In this document: in pieces, positions 8,729 through 22,747 of the stretch
How positions within the stretch are numbered: the first letter of the stretch is position 1
How the letters are laid out: the number at the start of each line of letters is the position of its first letter
Source of the DNA: Desulfobacterales bacterium
GTDB lineage: Bacteria; Desulfobacterota; Desulfobacteria; Desulfobacterales; SURF-7
DNA: 64,000 nucleotides
Reading direction: 5' to 3'
NCBI GenBank assembly: GCA_028277765.1
Contig: JANQFQ010000086.1
Location: 1-64,000, forward strand
Notes under the pieces: generated by a model
Databases searched by the model: none
What the model was told of the DNA's origin: nothing
The model's input: only the letters and a program-made list of their open reading frames with translations
Position numbers and translations under genes: made by a program

Positions 8729-9393
8729 AAATAAAGCTCTTTTTTCTTAATAAATGCATAAACTTCTTCTGTCACCATCGATTTAATATGATCCCTCTTT
8801 TTTATACCGGACCTGATGCTGGTAGAAGAGATATCTATGGGGGTAACTTTTAATAAATATATGGTTGTTTTCTCTCTATTTACAAAACCGCCCTCTTTGA
8901 AGGAAAACAGATAGCCGTCTGAAACATTTTTGTTTAGATAATCACCTATTTCACTAATCGTTCTTTTTTCATTGTTATGCAACTGTCCCGGCCGAGTCAT
9001 AATAATAAACGGTGTCAGGAGAAAAAGCTCCTGAAATGATTTCCAAGTGTCTATTTCAAAGAAAGCATCAGAACCAAGAATCAGAAAAAGCTCGGTCTCC
9101 TTTGTCAGCTCTTTTTTAAGTTGTTTAACCGTATCAATGGTATATGACGGCCCAGAACGGCTTATTTCAATATCTGACACAATGAAACCGTCAAGTCCCA
9201 AAAAAGCAAGGCGGGTCATTTCAAGGCGGTCTTTAGGGTCAGCTACATCTCCGGATTCCTTGTGCGGAGGAACAGCTGAAGGAACGATGAATATAGGATC
9301 CAGGTTGAAGCTTTCTTTTGCCTCCTGTATAACCTGAAGGTGTCCTGTATGAACAGGATTAAAGGTGCCCCCAAATAGACCTGCTCTTTTCAA
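8725..9393 (-). CDS. nadD: nicotinate-nucleotide adenylyltransferase
   Basis: GLFGGTFNPVHTGHL, ISSTSIRSGI. Confidence 0.95.
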   Translation of the reverse strand: MKRAGLFGGTFNPVHTGHLQVIQEAKESFNLDPIFIVPSAVPPHKESGDVADPKDRLEMTRLAFLGLDGFIVSDIEISRSGPSYTIDTVKQLKKELTKETELFLILGSDAFFEIDTWKSFQELFLLTPFIIMTRPGQLHNNEKRTISEIGDYLNKNVSDGYLFSFKEGGFVNREKTTIYLLKVTPIDISSTSIRSGIKKRDHIKSMVTEEVYAFIKKKELYL

Positions 9394-9418
9394 AGAAGCT
9401 CCTCCATGTCTCTAAGTT

Positions 9419-10420
9419 TTACTGTTTTTCCCTGTCCAGGATCTTTATTAATCGGGATATAACCTTATCTATCCCCTTTCCTGCAGCAGCTGAAATAAAA
9501 AGCACATCTTCATCTTTTAGAGCCGCTCTGAAACTTTCCGCTGCTTTATCTGTTTCTGGAAGATCTGCTTTATTCAGTACCACGATCTGTGGTTTTTTCG
9601 CAAGTTTTTCACTGTATAAAGAGAGTTCCCTGTTAATGGTTACATAGTCTTTTAACGGCTCTTCCCTGTCTATCCCTGAAGCGTCAACAAGGTGTATAAG
9701 AACCCGCGTCCGTTCAATATGACGGAGGAATTTAATTCCAAGACCGGTACCTTTATGGGCGCCTTCAATAAGTCCGGGAATGTCAGCCACTGTAAACGGT
9801 TCACCCCATTCGTTCTGAACTACTCCTAGATTCGGTGTCAGGGTAGTAAACGGGTAAGCGCCTGTTTTAGGCCTCGCTGAAGAAAGCACGCTGATAAGCG
9901 TTGACTTTCCGGCGTTTGGCAGGCCGATAATTCCTGCATCAGCTATAAGCTTCAGCTCCAGCCGTAATTCTCTGGTCTCTCCGGGTTCACCTGGCTGTGC
10001 GAACCTGGGGGCCCTGTTTTTTGATGTTGTAAAACGCTTATTCCCCTGGCCTCCTCGGCCTCCTTTTGCTGCCACAAAAGCTTCGTCCGGACCGTCAAAG
10101 TCAAAAAGGCTCTCCCCGGTCTCTGCTTCAAAAATAATAGTTCCGGGTGGAATCTCAATGATCAGATCCCGGCCATTTTTCCCGTGCTTCTGCTTTCCCT
10201 GACCGTATCCGCCATTACCGGCTTTAAACTTTTTTTTATATCGGAATTGATAAAGAGTACGTTTTTGAGAGGTTGATCTAAAGAGGACATCTCCGCCGCG
10301 GCCCCCGTCTCCGCCATCTGGACCGCCCCGCTCAATAAACTTTTCCCGCCTGAAGCTTACACAGCCCCTACCGCCGTCTCCGGACTGAACCGTAATAATC
10401 GCCTCATCAATAAATTTCAC
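9419..10420 (-). CDS. obgE: Obg family GTPase
   Basis: Glycine-rich Obg fold and [31 protein letters not shown]. Confidence 0.97.
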   Translation of the reverse strand: MKFIDEAIITVQSGDGGRGCVSFRREKFIERGGPDGGDGGRGGDVLFRSTSQKRTLYQFRYKKKFKAGNGGYGQGKQKHGKNGRDLIIEIPPGTIIFEAETGESLFDFDGPDEAFVAAKGGRGGQGNKRFTTSKNRAPRFAQPGEPGETRELRLELKLIADAGIIGLPNAGKSTLISVLSSARPKTGAYPFTTLTPNLGVVQNEWGEPFTVADIPGLIEGAHKGTGLGIKFLRHIERTRVLIHLVDASGIDREEPLKDYVTINRELSLYSEKLAKKPQIVVLNKADLPETDKAAESFRAALKDEDVLFISAAAGKGIDKVISRLIKILDREKQ

Positions 10421-10671
10421 TTAGCATAAACACTTACTTTTTTACGAGATTTGCCCAAGCGCTCGTACGCAACAATACCGTCAATTTTGGCAAACAGGGT
10501 ATAATCCTTCCCTGTTCCGACGTTTTCGCCTGGATGTATTCTTGTGCCCACCTGCCTTACCAAAATATTTCCAGCTTTTACGGTCTGCCCGCTAAAACAC
10601 TTTACGCCGCGTCTCTGTCCATTGCTGTCACGTCCGTTCTTAGAACTGCCGCCTGCTTTTTTATGTGCCAT
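10417..10671 (-). CDS. rpmA: 50S ribosomal protein L27
   Basis: [24 protein letters not shown]. Confidence 0.98.
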   Translation of the reverse strand: MAHKKAGGSSKNGRDSNGQRRGVKCFSGQTVKAGNILVRQVGTRIHPGENVGTGKDYTLFAKIDGIVAYERLGKSRKKVSVYAK

Positions 10672-10683
10672 TGTTCAAACCCC

Positions 10684-10995
10684 TTATACTTCAATACTAT
10701 CTATCTTTACAGCAGTATACTGCTGACGATGTCCTCTCTTTCTGCGGTATCTTTTTCTCCGTTTATACTTAAAGACAATTATTTTTTTTGCTTTTCCCTG
10801 GTCTACAATATGGCCACTAACTGCCGCGTTTTCTAAAACCGGCTGGCCGATCTTGACTGATTCACCGTCTGAAAACATAAGGACCTTGTCAAAAGAAACC
10901 TCAGCGCCGATATCACCGGAGATCTTTTCAACCAATAACAAATCACCTTCTTTAACCCTGTATTGCTTGCCTCCAGCGGCAATCACTGCATACAT
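10684..10995 (-). CDS. rplU: 50S ribosomal protein L21
   Basis: MYAVIAAGGKQYRVKEGD and KRRKRYRRKRGHRQQYT. Confidence 0.98.
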   Translation of the reverse strand: MYAVIAAGGKQYRVKEGDLLLVEKISGDIGAEVSFDKVLMFSDGESVKIGQPVLENAAVSGHIVDQGKAKKIIVFKYKRRKRYRRKRGHRQQYTAVKIDSIEV

Positions 10996-11213
10996 CTTAT
11001 AATCCTCCTTAACCTTATAACCTGTTTATCAAACCGAGTTATTTTAAACGCCAATGAATTTTTGTCAAGAAAAATGTTACTTAATCGTATGTTTTTTTTA
11101 TAAAAATGCCTATTAACCTTATTTGGGGCGAAAATCCTCGCCGATAAACTTCTCGGTTATTCAAAAAAAGGGGGGGCCGGGTAGATATCTGGTCTGTTTA
11201 AATCAGTCGAAAT

Positions 11214-11312
11214 TTACTTCTTTTTATTTTTTTTCTTCTTTTTCGGCCGGCAGGTACCGTTTGATCCTCGCCAAATCTTCCCTTTTTTTGTTCGCCTATC
11301 ACCCTTACCCAT
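11214..11312 (-). CDS. 30S ribosomal protein THX (32 aa)
   Basis: Short ORF below the track cut-off: MGKGDRRTKKGKIWRGSNGTCRPKKKKKNKKK, AGGAG upstream; matches THX signature MGKGDxxTxxGKIWRG. Confidence 0.92.
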   Translation of the reverse strand: MGKGDRRTKKGKIWRGSNGTCRPKKKKKNKKK

Positions 11313-11512
11313 ATTTTTCTCCTTTAAATACTGTTTTAAAAATAACAGCAAATAACTATATTCGTTTTTGATCGGACTTTCAATAAAAATTTTATTTTGC
11401 AGGAAAACCAGGCCACTTTTTATTTTAACGCTATTTTTAAATATTTTTCTGTAACAGGTTTTTCAAAATTTAAAAGACAAAAAGAAAAGAATTAAAAGGG
11501 AAGAAAAACTGG

Positions 11513-11728
11513 TTATTCAACAGTAAACGTTATAACGCTATAAAAAGAAATAAATTCTGTGGAGCACTCATCGCAGTAGTATTGCTTTGTTCCCGGAACC
11601 ATGCGGACGAATGTATTGCGCCCGATTCTTTGACCAGAAATGTTTCCACAAGTAGGGCACTTTTCAAAAAACACCTTGTTGCCTTTGTTTAGGTAAATCA
11701 GTTTGTCTTTATGCATTCGTTTCTCCAT
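11513..11728 (-). CDS. zinc-ribbon hypothetical protein
   Basis: CPTC...CDEC Cys pairs; start chosen at MEKRMHKDK. Confidence 0.6.
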   Translation of the reverse strand: MEKRMHKDKLIYLNKGNKVFFEKCPTCGNISGQRIGRNTFVRMVPGTKQYYCDECSTEFISFYSVITFTVE

Positions 11729-12154
11729 TATTATCTCTTTGCTTGTTCTAACCAACACTTAATACTATATACAGTGTAAAATCTCTTCGTATTTCATTTC
11801 TTGCAAACATTTTAAATTCGAATATCGAATTAAGATTTGATTTTAAGATTTGGCGAAACAAATTTTAAAAATATAAATGTTCAAATGCTCAAAACCATAA
11901 CTTTCTAATTTTCCCCATTAAAGTGTCTTTTGTTTTGGATTTTTAACCTTCTTTAGATACTTCTTTTTTAATATATAACTGTATATAATGTCAACACTAG
12001 TTGTTTACACTATATTTTATCTTATAAATATAACCTATTTCTTTTAATTCGTCCATAGATAAAAACATCTGTTTTTCTGGGAATTCTTCCCAAAAACTCA
12101 GCTTCTGATTATTTTCATAAGAATTGACTAAAATCTCTAAACAAGCAAACCGTT

Positions 12155-13306
12155 TTAAAGTCTTTTTAGATAAGTTTCTATCCTATTAAGGCCCTCTTTA
12201 ATGTTTTCCAAGGAGTTTGCATATGAGAACCGGAGATATCCTTCACCGTTTTGACCGAAATCAATTCCTGGTGTAACACCTACATGGGCTTTTTCAAGAA
12301 TATCAAAAGCAAGTTTGTAAGAATCTTTTAAAATATGGCTAGCATTCGCAAACACATAAAACGCACCAGTAGGTTCAACTGTGATCCCGAAACCGAGAGC
12401 TTTAAGCCTTTTGACCATATACTGTCGCCGTTGATTATATATATGGTTCATTTCTCGGGCATCTTTTTCCGCTTCTTTTAAAGCAGCGATACCTGCAGCC
12501 TGGCTGGTCGATCCAGCAGAAATAAAAAAATTCTGCTGGATTTTCTGTATTGGCCTGATAAATTTTAAAGGCGCGATAAGATATCCCAACCTGAAACCTG
12601 TCATCGCATAAAGCTTTGAAAAACCGTTTAAGACAAAAGCTGTGTCTGTAAATTCAAGGATGCTATGTTCCGTCCCTTTATAAACCAGGCCGTGATAAAT
12701 CTCATCTGAAATCACAAAAAAATTGTTCTTCTCAGCCAGATCGGCAATTTCTTTCATCCTTGTTTTAGAAAGAATATTTCCTGTTGGGTTTGATGGAGAA
12801 TTTATAAACAGGGCCTTTGTTTTTTTATTAATCTTTTTCTCTATTTCCCTTGTTTTAAACTGAAAACCATCTTCTTCATAAACAGGTATTTTAATCGGAT
12901 CTCCTGAAAGAAACTCAATAAAGTTTGAATAACAAGGATAATTTGGGTCAGAAATGATCACCTGGTCTTTTTTTTCTAAAAGAGAGGATAACACCAGAAA
13001 AATAGCCGGAGATGTCCCTGATGTTATAACAACCCTGTCTGGTTTAACTTTTACATTATATTTACGATAATAGTTATCACACACAGCCTCTCTTAACTCT
13101 ATTAAGCCAAGGCTGTGTGTATAATTTGTAAAACCTTCTTCAAGGGCTCTTTTTACAGCTTTTTTAATACATTTAGGTGTTTCAAAGTCAGGCTCACCCA
13201 CTTCCAGGTGTATAATGCTGATACCATTCTTCTCCATTAACTGGGCCTTTTCCAGCACCTCCATTACAATAAAAGGTTTTATTCTGTCAGCCCGATTTGC
13301 TATCAT
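12155..13306 (-). CDS. PLP-dependent class I/II aminotransferase
   Basis: NSPSNPTGN, ISDEIYHGLVY, NGFSKLYAMTGFRLGY. Confidence 0.93.
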   Translation of the reverse strand: MIANRADRIKPFIVMEVLEKAQLMEKNGISIIHLEVGEPDFETPKCIKKAVKRALEEGFTNYTHSLGLIELREAVCDNYYRKYNVKVKPDRVVITSGTSPAIFLVLSSLLEKKDQVIISDPNYPCYSNFIEFLSGDPIKIPVYEEDGFQFKTREIEKKINKKTKALFINSPSNPTGNILSKTRMKEIADLAEKNNFFVISDEIYHGLVYKGTEHSILEFTDTAFVLNGFSKLYAMTGFRLGYLIAPLKFIRPIQKIQQNFFISAGSTSQAAGIAALKEAEKDAREMNHIYNQRRQYMVKRLKALGFGITVEPTGAFYVFANASHILKDSYKLAFDILEKAHVGVTPGIDFGQNGEGYLRFSYANSLENIKEGLNRIETYLKRL

Positions 13307-13384
13307 TGTTAAACGTTTAAAGAAAGAATTGTTTATTAATTTAAATATTTTATATAAAAATTAACATCTGGTCTGATTAGACGT

Positions 13385-14260
13385 CTAAACAACTTTATTT
13401 AGGGGATATTCAATAATACCTTCTGCTCCATTTTTTAACAGCTCAGGTATTAAATCCCTTACTGTATCTGAATCAACTACTGTTTCCACTGAAAACCAGG
13501 TTGATTTATAAAGGGTCGCTATTGTCGGTGCGTTAAGGCTTGGCAGCAGAGAAACAATATCTTCTAGTTTTTCTTCGGGAACATTCATTTTTATACCCAC
13601 AAGGGTTTCCGCCAGAAGTGCTCCTTTTAAAAGCAGAGCTATCTGCTCAATTTTTTCTTTTTTATCATTATCCTTCCAGACATTCTTATTCGCAATAATC
13701 TGTGTGTTTGTCTCCATCAATTCCTGGATAATTTTAAGGCCGTGTGCCTTAATAGTACTTTCTGTTTCAGTAACCTCCACAACAGCATCTGCCAGACCGG
13801 AAACTACTTTTGCTTCTGTGGCTCCCCAGGAAAATTCAACATCCACATTTATCTTTTTTTCCTTAAAATACCTTTTTGTAAAATTAACCAATTCTGTTGC
13901 TATTTTTTTTCCTTCTAGATTCTCTATTTTTTTTATCTTTGAATTATAAGGAACCGCCAGTACCCACCTGGCCGGGCGTGTACTCACTTTTGAATAAACA
14001 AGGTCTGTAACAACGATAACATCTGAATTGTTTTCAGCTATCCAGTCTTTTCCGGTAAGCCCGGCATCAAGTGTACCATCTTCCACATAACGTGACATTT
14101 CCTGGGCCCGACATATAGCACAATCAATATTATCATCGTTTATTTCAGGAAAATAACTTCTTCCATTTACATTTATTTTCCATCCAGAACGCTTAAAAAG
14201 AGCAATAGTTGCCTTTTGTAAACTCCCTTTTGGAATTCCTAATTTCAATTTATCATTCAT
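13385..14260 (-). CDS. hisG: ATP phosphoribosyltransferase (long form)
   Basis: [20 protein letters not shown]-terminal regulatory region; overlaps hisI. Confidence 0.95.
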   Translation of the reverse strand: MNDKLKLGIPKGSLQKATIALFKRSGWKINVNGRSYFPEINDDNIDCAICRAQEMSRYVEDGTLDAGLTGKDWIAENNSDVIVVTDLVYSKVSTRPARWVLAVPYNSKIKKIENLEGKKIATELVNFTKRYFKEKKINVDVEFSWGATEAKVVSGLADAVVEVTETESTIKAHGLKIIQELMETNTQIIANKNVWKDNDKKEKIEQIALLLKGALLAETLVGIKMNVPEEKLEDIVSLLPSLNAPTIATLYKSTWFSVETVVDSDTVRDLIPELLKNGAEGIIEYPLNKVV

Positions 14261-14634
14261 TTATTATAAACCTCCTCAGGATCAAAAAGCGGCTTTCCCA
14301 CTATCTTTATCGAATTATTTTCTAATTTTCTATAAAAACAGCTTTTATGTCCTGTGTGACAAGCTGCGCCTCCCACTTGTTCAACCTTGAAAAGAACCGT
14401 ATCATTATCACAATCTATTCTTATTTCTTTAATTTTCTGAATATTTCCGGAAGTTTCTCCTTTTATCCAGAGCTTATTTCTAGACCTGCTGTAAAATGTC
14501 CCTTTGCCTGTTGATAAGGATGTTTCCCATGCTTCTTTATTTATAAAGGCCAGCATTAAAACTTCATTTGTATGACAATCCTGTACTATCGCTGGAATAA
14601 GTCCTCCTGTCTTGTCAAAATCTAGTTCAATCAT
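14257..14634 (-). CDS. hisI: phosphoribosyl-AMP cyclohydrolase
   Basis: [54 protein letters not shown]. Confidence 0.96.
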   Translation of the reverse strand: MIELDFDKTGGLIPAIVQDCHTNEVLMLAFINKEAWETSLSTGKGTFYSRSRNKLWIKGETSGNIQKIKEIRIDCDNDTVLFKVEQVGGAACHTGHKSCFYRKLENNSIKIVGKPLFDPEEVYNK

Positions 14635-15026
14635 AAAAATATTCCTGAATATTTTATATATAATAAATAAGTTAAGTAACTATAACTTTAAATAATGTCA
14701 ATTCCTTTTTTATAACCAAAATATTAAAATAATTAATAAATAACAATAAAAAATATATTGTAAATAATTTGAAAAATAAATATATTCATTTGTTGTTACT
14801 TAATTTAATAATAAAAATATAGTTATTAACATAAAAAAAAAGTGTGTTTATAACTATAAATTTAATAAAAAAAAGCAATCATTAAATTAAAAATAAATAA
14901 TTAAAAAAATATAGTATATTCAGTAAATTATATTTTATAATATGTTTTGACATATACTATAAATATTTGTATAAGATATTAATTAATATATATTAAACTA
15001 TTATATCTAAAATATAGGAAAATGAT

Positions 15027-19263
<4,237 letters not shown>

Positions 19264-19272
19264 GGCGAGAAA

Positions 19273-19650
19273 TTATAAGCCCCTGAAAGGGTTTTTATGT
19301 CCAGTGCCTTTGCTGGTGATTACCGTAAGAAATACAGCTTCATCGGAATACTTTTTTTCAACCTGTTTAACAGCCCTTGCCTGGGAAACACACGGTTTGC
19401 ACCAGGTAGCTGAATAGTCTGCCCAGACAAAGTAGCCTTCAAGTTCATCAACGCAAACATTCCTGCCGTTACCATTGACCCGAAAGATCTTTTTGTCTGG
19501 CGTTGTTTGTCCCGAGTATGAGGTGTCGTTCATGTTGCCAATATAAGCGTTACCTGCAGAGGAGCGGGAGGTATTCTGTTGTTCACAGCCCAAAAAAACA
19601 GATAAACAGACCAGTAGACATACGATGATTTTTTGTATGTTTATTTTCAT
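19273..19650 (-). CDS. thioredoxin-like lipoprotein, apparently C-terminally truncated
   Basis: Lipobox-like FLGC, ATWCKPC active site; ORF ends early (GTGHKNPFRGL*). Confidence 0.6.
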   Translation of the reverse strand: MKINIQKIIVCLLVCLSVFLGCEQQNTSRSSAGNAYIGNMNDTSYSGQTTPDKKIFRVNGNGRNVCVDELEGYFVWADYSATWCKPCVSQARAVKQVEKKYSDEAVFLTVITSKGTGHKNPFRGL

Positions 19651-19854
19651 TTTTTAAAACCTTTTCGGAGTTTAAACATTTTTTTAAGGCATCGTTTTTA
19701 AAAAAACCTGACACTTTATGTAATGTCAAATCTAGCCTTTTACATTTAACATCTATACCACATATTGTGATCTCCTGAAAGATGTAAAAAGCGACAGACT
19801 TTTTCTTGCCTTGCTGAAGTTCCCGTGTTATTTTGAAAGACTAACAAATACAGG

Positions 19855-21585
19855 ATGATAAACAGCATGAAAACTCATGATGGATGGGGCGGCACAAAAA
19901 TTGTGACATTGATATGGTTCAGCTGTATGATTATTTTTTTCATTACGCCCGGGTGTTCCATGCGACCAGTTGTAAAGCGTCCGAAAAACGTTATTCTTAT
20001 TACAATAGACACATTCAGACCCGACCACCTTTCATGTTATGGATATCCGCGAAAAACAACCCCTGTTATGGATGAAATTGCAGCTCAAGGTGTGGTTTTT
20101 AAAACCGTTATCAGTTCAGCACCCTGGACCTCTCCTGGCATGATTTCGATTTTTACTGGAATGAATCCGTCTGTTCATGGTGTTAATGCCAGGGGGAGAT
20201 CGCTTCTTCCTGGGATAGAGACAATTTTTGATGTTTTTAAAAATAATGGCAGATTGGTTCCAGATATTACCTATCTTACAAACATGCCTAATTTTGCCCA
20301 TCTTGGGCTTGATCCAAAAGAGAGGAAGGTTTTAGCTAAATCCGCCTTTCCCGGCCACGAACTAATAACTTGGATTAAGGAGAATAAAGAGAACCGGTTT
20401 TTTGTCTGGTACCATTACAGGTTCCTGCACCTGCCCTATCTGCCTGATGATGAATTTAACCTTTTTGTTAAGGATGAAGACCTAGCCCTTTTAAACACAC
20501 CTGAACTTCAGACGGTTCAAAAGGAGGTGGTCATTCCAAAAGGGGTCATCTCCTTTACAAAGAAGCAGCAAAAGGTGGTTATCGATCTTTATGACGGACA
20601 GTTGAGGCAGCTTGATAGCCTGATAAAAAAAATTCATGACACCATGGTCCAGACAGATCTTTCTGAGAATACCCTGCTGGTCATTACTGCGGACCACGGT
20701 GAAGAATTCTTTGAACACGGTTTTATTGGTCACGCATCAACAGCAATACACGCGACCATGTATGATGAAGTGTTAAAAATACCATTAATCCTTTACGCGC
20801 CGTCATATTTTAAGGAAAACAAAGAGATAGACCGGATGGTAAGACAGATTGATATCATGCCGACCATACTGGAGGTTTCTGGTTTTAAGATACCGAAAAA
20901 CATTCAGGGCAAATCACTCCTTCCGCTGATAAATGGAAAAACGCCTAAAAAAGATCTGCCGGCCATAAGTGAATCAAATATGGGCGGCTACCAGAGCAGT
21001 CCTGAACTTGAAAAGATCCTTCTGCATTCTTTTCGCACCAGAGACTATAAGCTTATTAGGATACGAGAAGAAGAATCAGAAAGCCTGGAACTGTTTGACC
21101 TGGTCAATGATCCAGAAGAGAAAGAGAATATCGTGAAAAGAGAACCTGAAAAAGCCGCACAGCTTGCAAACAGGCTGGATATAGCCTTAAAAGAGATGAA
21201 CATGCAACGCTTGGCCCTTGAGGCAAAAGAGAACCAGGCGTTTTTAAGCCTTAAGGTTCCTGAACACGCGGTACTTGAAAAACCGGTCATTCTGTCACCT
21301 GAAAACGACGCTGCTCTAAAGATTGATCAATCTGGAAAGATTGTGATTCAATGGACCGGGAGAAAAGAGAACACTTATGTTATTGAATACAGTGCCGGAG
21401 AAGGGTGGCGTAATCTTACAGGAAAGATTCCTGCATATGGAAACAACAAAGTATTCGGCCCTCTACCCAAAGAAGCCTTGGAGCCGCTACCAGACTGGAA
21501 TCCCTACAGGATAAGGATTTCTCCTTATGGTCAGGAAGCTTATTGGAGTGATTGGGTTGAGTTTTCAATTTCCCTTGAAGAATAG
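19855..21585 (+). CDS. sulfatase family lipoprotein
   Basis: NVILITIDTFRPDHLSCYGYPRKTTPVMDEIA, ITADHGEEFFEHGFIGH; signal with GC lipobox. Confidence 0.9.
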   Translation: MINSMKTHDGWGGTKIVTLIWFSCMIIFFITPGCSMRPVVKRPKNVILITIDTFRPDHLSCYGYPRKTTPVMDEIAAQGVVFKTVISSAPWTSPGMISIFTGMNPSVHGVNARGRSLLPGIETIFDVFKNNGRLVPDITYLTNMPNFAHLGLDPKERKVLAKSAFPGHELITWIKENKENRFFVWYHYRFLHLPYLPDDEFNLFVKDEDLALLNTPELQTVQKEVVIPKGVISFTKKQQKVVIDLYDGQLRQLDSLIKKIHDTMVQTDLSENTLLVITADHGEEFFEHGFIGHASTAIHATMYDEVLKIPLILYAPSYFKENKEIDRMVRQIDIMPTILEVSGFKIPKNIQGKSLLPLINGKTPKKDLPAISESNMGGYQSSPELEKILLHSFRTRDYKLIRIREEESESLELFDLVNDPEEKENIVKREPEKAAQLANRLDIALKEMNMQRLALEAKENQAFLSLKVPEHAVLEKPVILSPENDAALKIDQSGKIVIQWTGRKENTYVIEYSAGEGWRNLTGKIPAYGNNKVFGPLPKEALEPLPDWNPYRIRISPYGQEAYWSDWVEFSISLEE

Positions 21586-21671
21586 TATTGCGGTTTTTTT
21601 AAGATTTTTTGAATTGTATGATTGTTCATTAATCCAGGTGTTTAACTTTTTTACTCTTTTTTCTACTTGTA

Positions 21672-22598
21672 TTATTGAAAGTCCCACCCTGACACAGCCG
21701 CAACAATCGCTATTGCGTGCATAATTGTTAAAACAGACAAGGGAACGATACACCAGAGACGTGCTGTTATCCGGTCACCCTGATCTGTCATATAGATCTC
21801 ATCGTCTTGATAAGTCTTTTCGGGTTTTGATTTAAGGGAAAAATAAAGGACGACCGCTGTTCCAAATAGAGTGCTAAGAACATTCCACGCCAGAAGCCAG
21901 GCCGGATATGTGTTTAACAACGGTTCATCCGGAATGGTATCAAACAGCTTTATACACATGAGAACAGCACCCAGCAGGCTAAAAGCAATAAAGTAAAAAA
22001 ACCTTTTAATCGGAAGCAGATACACGGTCCAACCAAAATCCCCTTCAGGCAGCTGCTTTAGCTCTTTGATGGTTAGAATGCCGATAATAGCTGAAGAAGA
22101 ATTGATGACCATGTCCTTCCAGCCATAATATCTTCCGGGATATAGACCCTGTTCAAGTTCGTCAACTACCCCGAGCAGGCAGGAACAGAGGAGCACAAGC
22201 AAAAGGAGCCCTTTGCCCCTGTAGTCCTCGGACATGGCTGCAAAGACAAACCACGTCATCAGCATGTATTCGGGTATATGGATGTATTTAACCTTAATCG
22301 ATTCAAACCAGATAATGCCCAAGATAATAAGGGAAGATGGTAAAAGCAGGCCGGAGAAATTTATCTTTTTTTTTCTTTTCAGACAGAAAGTAAAGTAACC
22401 AGTGATAAGAAGAAGGACGATTACCATTGGGATCCTGTCGGCCAGTGTAAAGGAGATGGCATCTGTAATCCAATCATATACAAGGCGGGCGTTTGGAAGG
22501 AGAGCCGTGTATATGGCGACTAGGGACCAAAGACCAACGCGACGTAGGCGTCTTTTTTTAAGAACGGAGAAGCGTTTATTTTTTTTTTCAGAATCCAT
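21672..22598 (-). CDS. VanZ-like multi-TM membrane protein
   Basis: TM segments and DELEQGLYPGRYYGWKDMVINSSSAIIG; start chosen at MDSEKKNK. Confidence 0.7.
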   Translation of the reverse strand: MDSEKKNKRFSVLKKRRLRRVGLWSLVAIYTALLPNARLVYDWITDAISFTLADRIPMVIVLLLITGYFTFCLKRKKKINFSGLLLPSSLIILGIIWFESIKVKYIHIPEYMLMTWFVFAAMSEDYRGKGLLLLVLLCSCLLGVVDELEQGLYPGRYYGWKDMVINSSSAIIGILTIKELKQLPEGDFGWTVYLLPIKRFFYFIAFSLLGAVLMCIKLFDTIPDEPLLNTYPAWLLAWNVLSTLFGTAVVLYFSLKSKPEKTYQDDEIYMTDQGDRITARLWCIVPLSVLTIMHAIAIVAAVSGWDFQ

Positions 22599-22747
22599 AA
22601 GAGTGATAAAAAGATTATAACCGATTATAGGTTTATTAACACATAAATTGTCTGTGCTCAACCTCATCCCTCATCCCCAGACATTATCACCCTTCTTTAG
22701 TTTATATTTCCTTGACCCGGAGAAGTATAACGTTTAATTTATACTTT

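Noticed and set aside
12001-12160. Minus-strand open stretch downstream of the aminotransferase (RFACLEILVNSYENNQKLSFWEEFPEKQMFLSMDELKEIGYIYKIKYSVNN)
   Set aside because: No start codon until an internal Met and no recognised family; too short to support as a gene, possibly a relic.
14640-15026. oriC call in the AT-rich region before dnaN
   Set aside because: No recognisable DnaA boxes read on either strand; left as an open question only.
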